DNA from: Geomonas limicola | Lineage (GTDB): Bacteria; Desulfobacterota; Desulfuromonadia; Geobacterales; Geobacteraceae | Length of the DNA: 64,000 nt | Reading direction: 5' to 3' | NCBI RefSeq assembly: GCF_014193675.1 | Contig: NZ_BLXZ01000004.1 | Location: 1-64,000, forward strand | Shown here: positions 41,964-50,154 of the stretch, one piece after another | How positions within the stretch are numbered: the first letter of the stretch is position 1 | Layout of the letters: every line of letters starts with the position of its first letter | Notes under the pieces: model-generated | Told to the model about the DNA's origin: nothing | The model's database searches: none | Seen by the model: only the letters and a program-made list of their open reading frames with translations | Made by a program: the position numbers and the translations under genes

Positions 41964-42894
41964 GTCCGCCTCCGGTGGATTGAGCGCCCCGGGCGCCTTT
42001 CTTGACGATCTGGCGTACCCGCTCCGCGATGCGGGCGGCGTCGGGGAGCCGGTTCTGCAGCGGCTGGCACAGGCACTTGGTGGCATCTTCCAGCCCCAGT
42101 GCCGCCACCGGCAGGCCCGTCTCCTGGGAGAGTTCGTAGGCCAGGGCCTGCGCCGCCCCGGCGATGCTGTAGCCGGGGTCGATCACCAGTCCGCGCCCGG
42201 AACAAAGCAAGGGGTGTGCCACCCTCTGGTCGACCCGGAACGGTTTGAGCCACAGGATGTGCACCACGTTGCAGCGGATCCCTTCGGCTGCCAGAAGCTC
42301 CGCCGCCTTGACCGCCTCGAAGCGGGTCGCCGAAACCGGGTAGAGGGTGATGTCGGCATCGGGGATTAGGAGGTCCGGCAGTTCGTTGCAGTTCTGGAAG
42401 CTCGCCCGGTGCTCGCTCACCAGCATCGGGTCGTCTCCTGTCAGGTACTCCTGCCAGATGCTGCGGTACTCGCCGGGGGTCATGGGAGAGCAGACCTTGA
42501 AGCCGGGGAAGTGCATGAACATGCTGTGCACCACCCCCGAGTGCACCGGGCCGATGCCGTCGGCGCCGATGGCCCGCACGAAGACCGGGGCCGGCCTGCC
42601 GTGCAGCTCCTTGCTCTTGGCCGCGTAGTTGATGAGGGGGCTGCCGTTTAACAGGAGGAAGTCCTGGAAGCGGATCACGAAGATGGGGCGCCGCCCCACC
42701 AGGGCTGCGCCGACCGCGAAACCCGCACCCGCCACGTCGGTCATGGGGAGCTCCACGATCCCCTGGCAGTCGGGCACCGTGTTGTTGACCCACCCAACCG
42801 CCGAGATGGACTGCCCCAGCAAGAGCCCGCCGTTTTGTTCCAGGTGCTCCCGGCTCAGTTCACGTATGGTGTCGGCGACTGTTACTCGTTCCAT
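41956..42894 (-). CDS. ThDP-dependent E1-beta/transketolase C-terminal-like subunit
   Basis: ATG 42892-42894 follows GGAG and overlaps the E1-alpha-like gene by 13 nt. The 312-residue product has the pyrimidine-binding domain of 2-oxoacid dehydrogenase E1-beta (MTDVAGAGFAVGAALVGRRPIF, FGSPLIN-like FQDFLLLNGSPLINYAAK) and the transketolase C-terminal domain (HILWLKPFRVDQRV, VIDPGYSIAGAAQALA). It should form an alpha2beta2 enzyme with the next gene. No lipoyl E2 or E3 gene is in the window, so it probably works as a carboligase or decarboxylase, as in AviB1/AviB2 of avilamycin branched-sugar synthesis (inference). Confidence 0.82.
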   Translation of the reverse strand: MERVTVADTIRELSREHLEQNGGLLLGQSISAVGWVNNTVPDCQGIVELPMTDVAGAGFAVGAALVGRRPIFVIRFQDFLLLNGSPLINYAAKSKELHGRPAPVFVRAIGADGIGPVHSGVVHSMFMHFPGFKVCSPMTPGEYRSIWQEYLTGDDPMLVSEHRASFQNCNELPDLLIPDADITLYPVSATRFEAVKAAELLAAEGIRCNVVHILWLKPFRVDQRVAHPLLCSGRGLVIDPGYSIAGAAQALAYELSQETGLPVAALGLEDATKCLCQPLQNRLPDAARIAERVRQIVKKGARGAQSTGGGHV

Positions 42895-43760
42895 AGACGC
42901 TCCATCTCCTGCTGGGCCTGCCGTTCGATCTCCTGCCGCTCGGCTCCCAGCCCCAGCCGGTCCAGTTCGGCCTGGACCAGGGCCAACCGGTCCCACTCGG
43001 GGGGGCCGTCGCACCCCACCCCGACATGCCACTGGCGGCGGCAGGTCCGGATGTTGAGCACCGCGGGGAGCTCCCCCTTGAGCTCCCGGACCGCCTGCAC
43101 CACGCTCCAGGGGTCGTCGGCCAGGTCGCGCACCGGCAGCCCCAGCCCCTTGGCCATCTGGGTGAATTCCCAGCTGCGCCGGGTGCTCGTGGGGGTAAGG
43201 ATGGAGAGGTCGTTGTCCTCGCAGACAAAAAGGATCGGGAGCCGGTGGGTCAGCGCGAAGCCGAGCGAGGGGTAGATGTAATCCTCCTCGGCCGAGCCGT
43301 CGCCGAAGACCGCGATGGTCTTCTTCTGGTTGCCGAAGGCGGCGCCCACGGCCAGCGGCACGTTTTCGCCGATCAGCCCGTGGTGCCCGAACATGGCGAG
43401 GCGCTCGTCGTGGTGCTGCAGGCAGTTCGAGCCGGCGCGGCCGCCGCTGGAGCCGGAAGGACGCCCCAGAAGCTCGTCGCGCAGCTTTTCGGGGGGGCCG
43501 CCGAAGGCGATGAAGTAGCCGTGGCAGCGGTGCTGGGTGAAGAGCTGCGCGCCGGGCAGGGCGGCGGCCAGCGCGGCGGGCCCGGCTTCCTGCCCGAGCG
43601 AGAGGTAGACCTGGTAGTTGGTCAGCCCGCTCTTGACCGCGTCGATGACCTGGCTGTCAAAGAAGTGACTCCGGCAGATGCTCTCGTAGAGGGCAAGGGT
43701 CTCCGCCTTGCTGAAGCTGCCGCTGGCGTCGGGGCGCACCCCGTAGTCGGCCCGTCTCAT
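42882..43760 (-). CDS. ThDP-dependent E1-alpha-like subunit
   Basis: The 292-residue protein has E1-alpha features in order: YLSLGQEAGPAALAAAL (52-68), HRCHG (77-81), ELLGRPSGSSGGRAGS (97-111), the HHGLIGENVPLAVGAAFG segment, and the ThDP motif GDGS (153-156) ending in EDN (181-183). ATG 43758-43760 overlaps the upstream stop (ATGA); the TTG 9 nt earlier is less likely. It pairs with the E1-beta-like gene it overlaps. In a sugar locus a pyruvate- or other 2-oxoacid-derived two-carbon unit may be added to a keto sugar. Confidence 0.84.
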   Translation of the reverse strand: MRRADYGVRPDASGSFSKAETLALYESICRSHFFDSQVIDAVKSGLTNYQVYLSLGQEAGPAALAAALPGAQLFTQHRCHGYFIAFGGPPEKLRDELLGRPSGSSGGRAGSNCLQHHDERLAMFGHHGLIGENVPLAVGAAFGNQKKTIAVFGDGSAEEDYIYPSLGFALTHRLPILFVCEDNDLSILTPTSTRRSWEFTQMAKGLGLPVRDLADDPWSVVQAVRELKGELPAVLNIRTCRRQWHVGVGCDGPPEWDRLALVQAELDRLGLGAERQEIERQAQQEMERLWNE

Positions 43761-44287
43761 TTCCCGCAACCGCAGTCCGGGAAGAGCGAGAGCACCCCTT
43801 TCATGAAGTCGTGGTTGTTGTTGTAGTGGGGGGAGGTGACCAGGTTGCGGTCGATGACCAGCGGCTCCTTGTGCTGGTAGTCGGCGCCCGAGTTGCGCAC
43901 GTCGGCCTCGATGCTCCAGTAGGCGGTCATGCGGCGCCCGCGGGTGATCCCCGCGGAGATCAGGATCCAGGGGCCGTGGCAGATGGCCGCAACCACCTTG
44001 CCGGCGGTATCCATCTGGCGCACGAACTCCAGCACCTCGGGGATAAGGCGCACCCGGTCCGGGGCCTCGAACCCGCCGGGCAAGAGCACCAGGTCGTAGT
44101 CCTTGGCGTCGAGTCCCTCGGTGGGGCGGTTGGGGCGGGCCGGGACCCCGAACTTGCCGGTAACCGGCGCCTGGTCCTTGGTGGCCACGTCGACCTGGAA
44201 GCCGGCCTCGATGAGCCGGTAGTAGGGGTAGACGAATTCCTCGTCCTGGAAACCCTGGGCGGTGATGATCACTGCTCGTTTCTGCAT
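43757..44287 (-). CDS. DJ-1/PfpI family protein
   Basis: This 176-residue protein has the class I glutaminase-like fold of DJ-1/PfpI. RAVIITAQGFQDEEFVYP provides the conserved Glu, LLPGGFEAPDRVR the central strand, and AAICHGPW the nucleophile Cys103 followed by His. Members are proteases, glyoxalases, hydro-lyases or chaperones, so the role here is open; glyoxalase or keto-sugar chemistry would suit the context. ATG 44285-44287 has AAAGGAG 7 nt upstream. The 93-bp gap to the UxaA-like gene shows no clear signal. Confidence 0.82.
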   Translation of the reverse strand: MQKRAVIITAQGFQDEEFVYPYYRLIEAGFQVDVATKDQAPVTGKFGVPARPNRPTEGLDAKDYDLVLLPGGFEAPDRVRLIPEVLEFVRQMDTAGKVVAAICHGPWILISAGITRGRRMTAYWSIEADVRNSGADYQHKEPLVIDRNLVTSPHYNNNHDFMKGVLSLFPDCGCGK

Positions 44288-44380
44288 GGGATGCTCCTTT
44301 GATGGAAAAGGGTCAGGGACCCGACATAGGATGCTGCCATTGAAGTGCTGCAGGTCCCGGCGTGCCGGCCGGGGCGGGGC

Positions 44381-45895
44381 CTACAGGGAAAGCTTGCCGG
44401 CGCTCCAGATCTGGAACTGGTGCTGCCCGTTGTGCTCGGCCTTGGTAGGTTGGCCGGAGGCGACAGCGATCAGCTGGTCGAGCAGCCGGTCGGCCAAAAG
44501 CTCCCGTTCGCTTGTCGGGTCCTCGGCGCTCAGGATGCTCCCCGCGTCGAAGTCGATGTCGTCGGGCATGCGTCGGGCGAGGGCGCTCTGCGAGGAGATC
44601 TTGATGACCGGGACCAGGGCGCAGCCGGTGCCGGTGCCCCGTCCGGTCGAGAAGAGGATCAGGTTGGCGCCGCTGGCCGCGAGGCCGGTCACCGATTCGG
44701 GGTCGTTGCCAGGCCCCTGCATGAGGTGCAGGCCCGGTTTGTCGCAGCGTTCGCCGTAGTCGAGGACCCCGGTGATCGGGCCGGAGCCCCCCTTCACCAC
44801 GGCGCCCAGGCTCTTGATGTACGGGTTGATCAGGCCGCCCGCCTTGTTTTCCGGGACCAGGTTGTGGTCCAGTACGGTGCCCAGGCGGGAGGCCACCTCG
44901 CGGTACCACCCCATGAGCCGTTGGAACTTGTCGACCAGTTCGGGGCGCTGCATGCGCGGGAACAATACCTGTTCCGCCCCGACCATCTCCGGAAATTCGC
45001 TGATGATGGCGCTGCCCCCCGCGGCGATGACCCGGTCCACGGCGCCGCCGATGACCCGGTTGGCGGTGACCCCCGAGAAGGCGTCCGAGGCGCCGCACTC
45101 CCCGGCCAGGACCAGTCGCTCCAGCGGACACGGGGTGCGGCGCGCCGAAGCGACCTCGGGGAGCCGCTCCTCGATAAGGGCACGCCCTTGGGCGATGGTG
45201 GCGGGGGTGCCCAGCTGTTGGATGGTGAGCCACTCCACCGGTTTGCCGGCGCACCCGGAAGGGATGACCCCCTTGAGCACCGCGGCGTTACTCTGTTCGC
45301 AGCCGAGGTCGACCACCAGCGCGCCCCCTACGTTGGGGTGCGCGATCATCTCCTTGAGTACGTGCAACAGCCGGTCGATCTGCAGCCCCGCCGCGCAGCC
45401 GCACCCCTCGGTGTGGGGGAGGGCGAGTACCGCGTCGATCCCTTGGGGTGCGCTCCGGAACGGCTCGGCAATCTGCACCGCCACCTGGCTGGCGCACATC
45501 GAGGTGGGGATCACGATGTAGTAGTTGCGGGTGCCGTAGCGCCCGTCGGCGCGCCGGTACCCCTGGAAGCTTTTGCCGGTCAAGGGGGGGAGGGTGACGC
45601 TGGCGGTCCCGGCAGCCGCACTGCAGGGGGGGATCTCGGCGCGGGTGTTACCGCCGTGCACCGCCTGGCCGCGGGCGATGCCGCAGGAGGTGGCAAAGGG
45701 GAACCCGTACTGGTACAGGTAACTGCCGCCGGGGAGGTCGCACAGGGCGATCCGCTCGCCGGGGAGAACCTCCTCCGGGAGCACCAGCTCCCCCTCGGGG
45801 GTCTCGAGCCGGGTGCCGGCCGGGGCGGGGACCTTGACCAGGGCGACGTTGTCCGCCTCCGGTGCCACGATGAGGGCTATCTCTTCGAGTCGCAT
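44381..45895 (-). CDS. UxaA-family hydro-lyase (altronate/galactarate dehydratase-like)
   Basis: The 504-residue product has an N-terminal SAF-like part (about 1-95), then the UxaA catalytic body. Landmarks: GYRRADGRYGTRNYYIVIPTSMC (split as GYRRADGRYGTRN and SMC), HTEGCGC near 163, LGCEQ, GECGASDAFSGVTAN, ENKAGGLINPY-like NKAGGL and STGRGTGTG. Family members dehydrate altronate, galactarate or related sugar acids using Fe(II) or Mn(II). A catabolic-type sugar-acid dehydratase in a glycan operon is unusual; it may dehydrate an unusual sugar acid made here. The start at 45893-45895 has only a weak ribosome site. Confidence 0.83.
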   Translation of the reverse strand: MRLEEIALIVAPEADNVALVKVPAPAGTRLETPEGELVLPEEVLPGERIALCDLPGGSYLYQYGFPFATSCGIARGQAVHGGNTRAEIPPCSAAAGTASVTLPPLTGKSFQGYRRADGRYGTRNYYIVIPTSMCASQVAVQIAEPFRSAPQGIDAVLALPHTEGCGCAAGLQIDRLLHVLKEMIAHPNVGGALVVDLGCEQSNAAVLKGVIPSGCAGKPVEWLTIQQLGTPATIAQGRALIEERLPEVASARRTPCPLERLVLAGECGASDAFSGVTANRVIGGAVDRVIAAGGSAIISEFPEMVGAEQVLFPRMQRPELVDKFQRLMGWYREVASRLGTVLDHNLVPENKAGGLINPYIKSLGAVVKGGSGPITGVLDYGERCDKPGLHLMQGPGNDPESVTGLAASGANLILFSTGRGTGTGCALVPVIKISSQSALARRMPDDIDFDAGSILSAEDPTSERELLADRLLDQLIAVASGQPTKAEHNGQHQFQIWSAGKLSL

Positions 45896-45910
45896 GGCGC
45901 TTTGGTCCGC

Positions 45911-47011
45911 TTAAGCGCTCGCCGCCACTGCGCGTTGCGGCTTGTCAGGAAAGCCGGCGTGGCTCAACTCTCGAAAGGGCGCGATGACCTGGCCACCCCG
46001 AACCTGCTCCGCATGGGAGAAATCCTCCTCGTGCTGGAAGTAGATGATCTGGCTGCCGGTGTAATCGAAAGAGAAGGGGACGTGGATCAGCGTGTTCAGC
46101 GCTTCCTTGATCTTCTGGTGCAGCTCTGGGGGGGCGAACAGGAGGAGGAACCCGCCGCCACCGGCGCCGGTGATCTTGCCACCGACCGCACCGGCCCTGC
46201 GGGCCGCCTCGTAGAGCCCGTCGACCTCGCTGTTGGAGACACTCGAGCTCATGCTCCTTTTGGAGAGCCAGGCCTCGTGCATCAACTCGCCGAACCCCTC
46301 GATGTCGTGGTGGCTGTTCAGCACCGAGAGCCCCTCGTCGACCAGGTCCTTCATGATGCGCAGCTGCCGCTTGCGTCCCTCCAGATCGTGCACGTAGCTG
46401 TCGGCCACCGAGGCCGCAGTCCGCTTGATCCCGGTGTAGAAAAGCATCAGGTGGGAGTTCAGCTCGCGCACCCGCTCCGGGGTGGTGATCACCGGGCGCA
46501 CCGAGATCTCCCGGTTGGGCTGGAACTGGATCAGGTTGAACCCGCCGTAGGCGGCGAGGGTCTGGTCCTGGGAACCGACGGTCTCCCGGATCATGTTCTG
46601 TTCGATGTGGATGCTCTTCATGGCCAGTTCCTGCTTGGTGGCCATGACACCCTTGAGCGCGTAGAGCGCGTTGAGCAGCCCCACCGTGAAGGCCGAGCTG
46701 GAGCCCATGCCGGAACGCGCCGGCAGGTCGCCGTCGTGGTGCACCTCGACACCGCGGTCGATCTCCATGAAGCGCAGCACCTCCCGGAAGGCTGGGTGCT
46801 GGATCTCGTCAAGATGCTTGCAGCTTTCGATGTTGGAATAGACGATGCGGTGCTTGTGCTCGAAAAAGGGGGGGAGGTACCGGCAGGTGATGTAGCAGTA
46901 CTTGTCGATGGTCGTCGCCAGGACGGAGCCGCCGTGCTTCAGGTACCAGGCCGGGTAGTCGGTGCCGCCGCCAAAGAACGAGATGCGATACGGAGTTCTG
47001 CTGATGATCAT
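45911..47011 (-). CDS. GHMP sugar kinase, HddA-like
   Basis: ATG 47009-47011 has AAAGGGAG about 10 nt upstream and overlaps the nucleotidyltransferase stop by ATGA. The 366-residue kinase shows RTPYRISFFGGGTDYP (5-20), the ATP motif PARSGMGSSSAFTVG (97-111) and KITGAGGGGFLLLF near 290. This pattern is that of D-glycero-D-manno-heptose 7-phosphate kinase (HddA) and L-fucose kinase-like enzymes. With the adjacent nucleotidyltransferase it should give an NDP-activated heptose or related sugar. No gmhA or gmhB homolog is in the window. Confidence 0.85.
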   Translation of the reverse strand: MIISRTPYRISFFGGGTDYPAWYLKHGGSVLATTIDKYCYITCRYLPPFFEHKHRIVYSNIESCKHLDEIQHPAFREVLRFMEIDRGVEVHHDGDLPARSGMGSSSAFTVGLLNALYALKGVMATKQELAMKSIHIEQNMIRETVGSQDQTLAAYGGFNLIQFQPNREISVRPVITTPERVRELNSHLMLFYTGIKRTAASVADSYVHDLEGRKRQLRIMKDLVDEGLSVLNSHHDIEGFGELMHEAWLSKRSMSSSVSNSEVDGLYEAARRAGAVGGKITGAGGGGFLLLFAPPELHQKIKEALNTLIHVPFSFDYTGSQIIYFQHEEDFSHAEQVRGGQVIAPFRELSHAGFPDKPQRAVAASA

Positions 47012-47766
47012 TGCGCGTGCTCCCTTTGCCACGTTGTGTAAGCTCCGGCGCCAGCGGCGCAGAAGAAAGCCCCGACTTCACGGTACGACTCGGGGGTGCC
47101 TATGTCGATGAACCGCCTGCCCAGGTTGAAACCGTAGAACCCTTGGCCGACCAGGAAGGGGAAGACCTCGCGCTCCAGGGAGAGCTCCCGTCCCTCGGGA
47201 AGCGCGGCGATCAGGTCGCGCCCGAGCAGGTAGACCCCGGCGTTGATGGTCCCGCAGCCGCTGTGACCCCCCTTTTCGCTGAAGCCCAGGATCGCTCCGG
47301 CCTGGTCGGTCTGCACCGAGCCGTAGCGCCCCACCTCGGGCACCTCGGTGAGCAGCAGCGAGGCTTTTGCCCCGCTGCTGCGGTGCAGCTGGGTGAAGCT
47401 TCCCAGGTCGGCTTCCACGAAGGAGTCGCCGTTTAACACCAAAAGCTCCTCGTGGCGCATTTTGCCAAGCGCGTAGCGCAGCGCGCCCCCGGTGCCCAGG
47501 GGTGCGGGTTCGGCGCTGTAGCCGACCGAAAGGGTGCCGTGGCGCGTCCCGATGCTGGCCTCGACCTCGGCGCTGCGGTACCCGGTGCAGATCAGCACCT
47601 CGGTAAGCCCGGCCCGTTCCAGCTGGTCCAGCACGAACCGGAGGTAGGGTCGCCCCAGTACCGGCGCCAGCACCTTGGGGAGTTCGCCGGTCACGCTTCT
47701 CAGCCTGGTGCCCAGGCCGCCGGCCAGGACCACCGCGGTGGTATGCGACAAGGGGGAACGTCCCAT
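47008..47766 (-). CDS. Sugar-1-phosphate nucleotidyltransferase, HddC-like
   Basis: The 252-residue protein has the nucleotidyltransferase signature LAGGLGTRLRSVTGELPK (14-31), LGTGGALRYAL, LNGDSFVEAD and FIDIGTPESYREV. Length and lack of a C-terminal beta-helix fit HddC-type guanylyltransferases. It is coupled to the HddA-like kinase (ATGA overlap) and to the upstream epimerase (TGATG overlap). It would activate the phosphorylated sugar, probably with GTP by analogy to HddC; nucleotide specificity cannot be read from the sequence. Confidence 0.84.
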   Translation of the reverse strand: MGRSPLSHTTAVVLAGGLGTRLRSVTGELPKVLAPVLGRPYLRFVLDQLERAGLTEVLICTGYRSAEVEASIGTRHGTLSVGYSAEPAPLGTGGALRYALGKMRHEELLVLNGDSFVEADLGSFTQLHRSSGAKASLLLTEVPEVGRYGSVQTDQAGAILGFSEKGGHSGCGTINAGVYLLGRDLIAALPEGRELSLEREVFPFLVGQGFYGFNLGRRFIDIGTPESYREVGAFFCAAGAGAYTTWQREHAQ

Positions 47767-48704
47767 CAGATGTTCTTGCGCATGCCGCGCCCGAAGAGCC
47801 GGTAGCCCTTGATCAGCTCCTGGATGCCGAAGTCGAGCGAGCGTCTTGCCTCGAACCCCGCCTGGCGCAGTCGATCGTTGGAGACGATGTAGTTGCGCTG
47901 GTCCGGGTCGCTGCCGATCTCGGAGCAGACGATGTGGAACTGGGGGAGGTGCTCCTTGATCTTCAGGGCGAGCTCCTCCTTGGAGAGGTTGGCCGCGTCG
48001 AGCCCCGCGTTGTAGGGGCGCCCCACCATGGCCGGGCCGTTCTCCAGGCAGTGCAGGAAGCAGTCTGCGATATCCCGGATGTGGATGTAGTTCCGTTTGA
48101 AGTCCTTCTCGAACAGGACGATGTAGCGGTCGGTGAGCGCGGCATAGACGAAGTGGTTCACCAGGAGGTCGAGCCGCATGCGCGGCGAGGTGCCAAAGAC
48201 GGTGGCGAGCCTCAGGGTGATCGAGTTGGGGGAGTTCAGCACCTCGGCCTCGGCCTCGGTCTTGGTCTGCCCGTAGAGGGTGATCGGCTCGAGCGGAGTC
48301 TCCTCGGTGCAGTAGATCTCGCCGCTCTTGGTGCCGTAGCCCGAGTTGGTGGTGGGGTAGACCATGAGCTGGGAGGGGCTGCGCAGCCGGTTCAGCATGC
48401 GGATCGCGTCCAGGTTCACCGAGGTGGCCATCAGCGGGTCACGGTCGCAGGCCGGAGCCCCGACGATGGCGGCCAGCGGGATGATGGCGTCGGCCTTGGC
48501 AACCAACCGCGTCATGAGCGCCTCGTCGCGGGCGTCGCCCTGCACGAAGTCGAAGTCGGGGTTGGCGCAGAGGTGGAACAGGCTCTGCTCGCCGTAGAGC
48601 AGGTTGTCGAGTGCGGTCACCTGGTAGCCGCGGGCCAAGAGGTGTTCGCAGAGTACGGAACCGAGGTAGCCGGCGCCGCCGGTAACCAGAATGCGGTTGG
48701 ACAT
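47766..48704 (-). CDS. NAD-dependent sugar epimerase/dehydratase
   Basis: ATG 48702-48704 has GGGAG 7-8 nt upstream. The 312-residue extended SDR has ILVTGGAGYLGSVLCEHLL (4-22), PLAAIVGAPAC, TTNSGYGTKSG and a normal catalytic LYGQTKTEAE. It resembles epimerases/reductases acting on NDP-heptoses or 6-deoxy sugars. As first gene of a 12-gene operon driven by a sigma-54 type promoter, it is translationally coupled to the nucleotidyltransferase and probably acts on that enzyme's product. Confidence 0.85.
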   Translation of the reverse strand: MSNRILVTGGAGYLGSVLCEHLLARGYQVTALDNLLYGEQSLFHLCANPDFDFVQGDARDEALMTRLVAKADAIIPLAAIVGAPACDRDPLMATSVNLDAIRMLNRLRSPSQLMVYPTTNSGYGTKSGEIYCTEETPLEPITLYGQTKTEAEAEVLNSPNSITLRLATVFGTSPRMRLDLLVNHFVYAALTDRYIVLFEKDFKRNYIHIRDIADCFLHCLENGPAMVGRPYNAGLDAANLSKEELALKIKEHLPQFHIVCSEIGSDPDQRNYIVSNDRLRQAGFEARRSLDFGIQELIKGYRLFGRGMRKNI

Positions 48705-48789
48705 CACGTTTCTCCCGGAAGAAGTCTGCGGTTAATAAGTGCCTGCTCTCGAGCTAACACATTAAAACCGCGTGGCATCTCCGGGGAAA

Positions 48790-48804
48790 GCAATAGACAT
48801 GCCA
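48790..48804 (-). promoter_or_regulatory. Sigma-54 (-24/-12) promoter of the 12-gene operon
   Basis: The minus strand reads TGGCAT-GTCTA-TTGC followed by T, one base from the TGGCAC-N5-TTGC consensus. The predicted start of transcription is near 48778, about 74 nt before the epimerase start codon. Confidence 0.75.
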
Positions 48805-48990
48805 GTGTGGAGGATCCCCGGGCTGTGGGGAGCCGTGTGGTGCCGGCAGGTGGTGCTCCGATGCAAGCTTTGGATAATAAAGGGACTTTGGCTCGTTCTG
48901 GAGGAAAACGAGCGCTTGTGGAAAGAGGGGGGGGAGTCCGGGATGGGTAGATCGGGGGGATGGCGGTTTTTTGGATGACAGCGTCGCGGG

Positions 48991-49013
48991 TTCAAAGTAT
49001 TGACACGCGTCAA
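48991..49013. promoter_or_regulatory. Overlapping FleQ-box-like dyads
   Basis: TTCAA-AGTA-TTGAC (48991-49004) overlaps the perfect dyad TTGAC-ACGC-GTCAA (49000-49013; TTGAC is shared, orientation reversed). The first resembles the FleQ box GTCAA-N4-TTGAC with one mismatch. They lie about 190-210 bp upstream of the sigma-54 promoter at 48790-48804, a normal enhancer distance. Confidence 0.45.
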
Positions 49014-49044
49014 TTACCTTGGGAAATGCGGGGCCGAGAGGCTT

Positions 49045-49989
49045 TCAACTGCGACGGTCGTTTGACGGGGCGCGGTGCAGCAGTTCGCGGGACAGGGTCA
49101 TCTCGATCATCTCGGGGTAGGCCTCGATGTCCTGACTGTAGGGGTAGCCGGTGTGCAGGCAGCAGCTGGTGAGCTGGTAGTAGCGGTGCCCGAGCTTCTG
49201 GCAGGTCGGCACCTGGCAGGGGTTCACATAGCTGGGGGCGAACAGCTCGAGGACCAGGGCTCCCGCCGTCATGAAGGCGGTGTGGGTCATGCCGGCGCCA
49301 TGGGGGGTGACCAGCGCCGAGGCGTTGCAGGTGTAGCGCAGCTGCTCCTCGAGGGTGAGGTGCTCCATGTGCAGCGTCAGGAAGCCGTACTTCTCGAGCA
49401 CTTCCTGCAGCTGCTCTTCGTTGATCACCCTGCGCGGGTTTTGAGGCCGGCCGTTGCGGGAGACGTAGAGCCGGTAGTCGAGACCCGGTTCGACGAACCT
49501 CTCGCGCAAAAGGGACCTGAGGGTCAGGACCGCGTCCAGGTTCTCCGGCCGGTGGCCGCGTTTTTTCCCGGGGAGGTACATGCACTCGAGATGGTAGTCG
49601 CTGCCGTCGTCCTGGTAGATCCGCTCGGCAGGGATGCCGAGGTACTTCAGGGTGTCCACCGCAAAGGGGAGCGCCGGGATCAGGTAGTTGCCGGCAAACC
49701 CCATGCGGTGCGCGGTCAGGGCGGCGGGAAGTGCCTCGTAGATCCAGTGCCAGAAGTTGCCGCTCCAGTCCCCGTAGAGCGGCAGCGTCACTCCGGGAAT
49801 GCCGGTAAGCGCGGAGCTTTGGTGCCCGGAGAGCCACAGGCGCAGTTGCTCGTCGGGGAAGTTGGTGAAGCGGTTGATGATCCGTTCCCCCTGCAACGGG
49901 ATTCCCTCGCGGCCGTAGAGGAAGACGTCGCGAAAGTACCGCGCATCGTCAGCGTTTTGCGAGTGGGCATCGATTACCGGGAAGGGCAT
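49045..49989 (-). CDS. GT61-family glycosyltransferase
   Basis: The 314-residue protein has the GT61 (DUF563) pattern: LPLYGDWSGNFWHWIYEALPA near 70-90, YVSRNGRPQNPRRVINEEQL, then ALVTPHGAGMTHTAFMTAGALVLELF near 230-255. GT61 members transfer xylose, arabinose or GlcNAc. ATG 49987-49989 is the first Met that fits. The gene is monocistronic or first in its unit, with its own sigma-54 type promoter at 50065-50079. Acceptor unknown. Confidence 0.82.
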   Translation of the reverse strand: MPFPVIDAHSQNADDARYFRDVFLYGREGIPLQGERIINRFTNFPDEQLRLWLSGHQSSALTGIPGVTLPLYGDWSGNFWHWIYEALPAALTAHRMGFAGNYLIPALPFAVDTLKYLGIPAERIYQDDGSDYHLECMYLPGKKRGHRPENLDAVLTLRSLLRERFVEPGLDYRLYVSRNGRPQNPRRVINEEQLQEVLEKYGFLTLHMEHLTLEEQLRYTCNASALVTPHGAGMTHTAFMTAGALVLELFAPSYVNPCQVPTCQKLGHRYYQLTSCCLHTGYPYSQDIEAYPEMIEMTLSRELLHRAPSNDRRS

Positions 49990-50064
49990 GGTCTGAGTAC
50001 CTGTGTCCGAGGAAGTCTGGATCCCTGCCTAACGGGGGGCGGGAGAACTGCACCGTGTGCTTCT

Positions 50065-50079
50065 GCATCGGGTGTGCCA
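50065..50079 (-). promoter_or_regulatory. Sigma-54 (-24/-12) promoter of the GT61 gene
   Basis: The minus strand reads TGGCAC-ACCCG-ATGC: perfect -24 element and the invariant GC of the -12 element. Predicted start near 50053, 64 nt before the GT61 start codon. I found no dyad close to it. Confidence 0.65.
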
Positions 50080-50154
50080 GATTTTTCGTTAAGAAGGGGC
50101 GGTGCAGGGGGCGGCCGGGAACCGCAGTCGCGACGGCACGGGTGGCAGCGGGTT

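Larger units (their letters stand above)
48705..49044. other. 340-bp intergenic region with sigma-54 promoter and FleQ-like dyads
   Basis: No convincing gene lies here. Toward the epimerase gene it holds a good -24/-12 promoter. About 190-210 bp upstream of that promoter lie two overlapping TTGAC/GTCAA dyads. Between them is a 7-bp inverted repeat (48891-48897 with 48907-48913) without a U-run. It looks like a regulatory region for the long operon below it. Confidence 0.6.
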
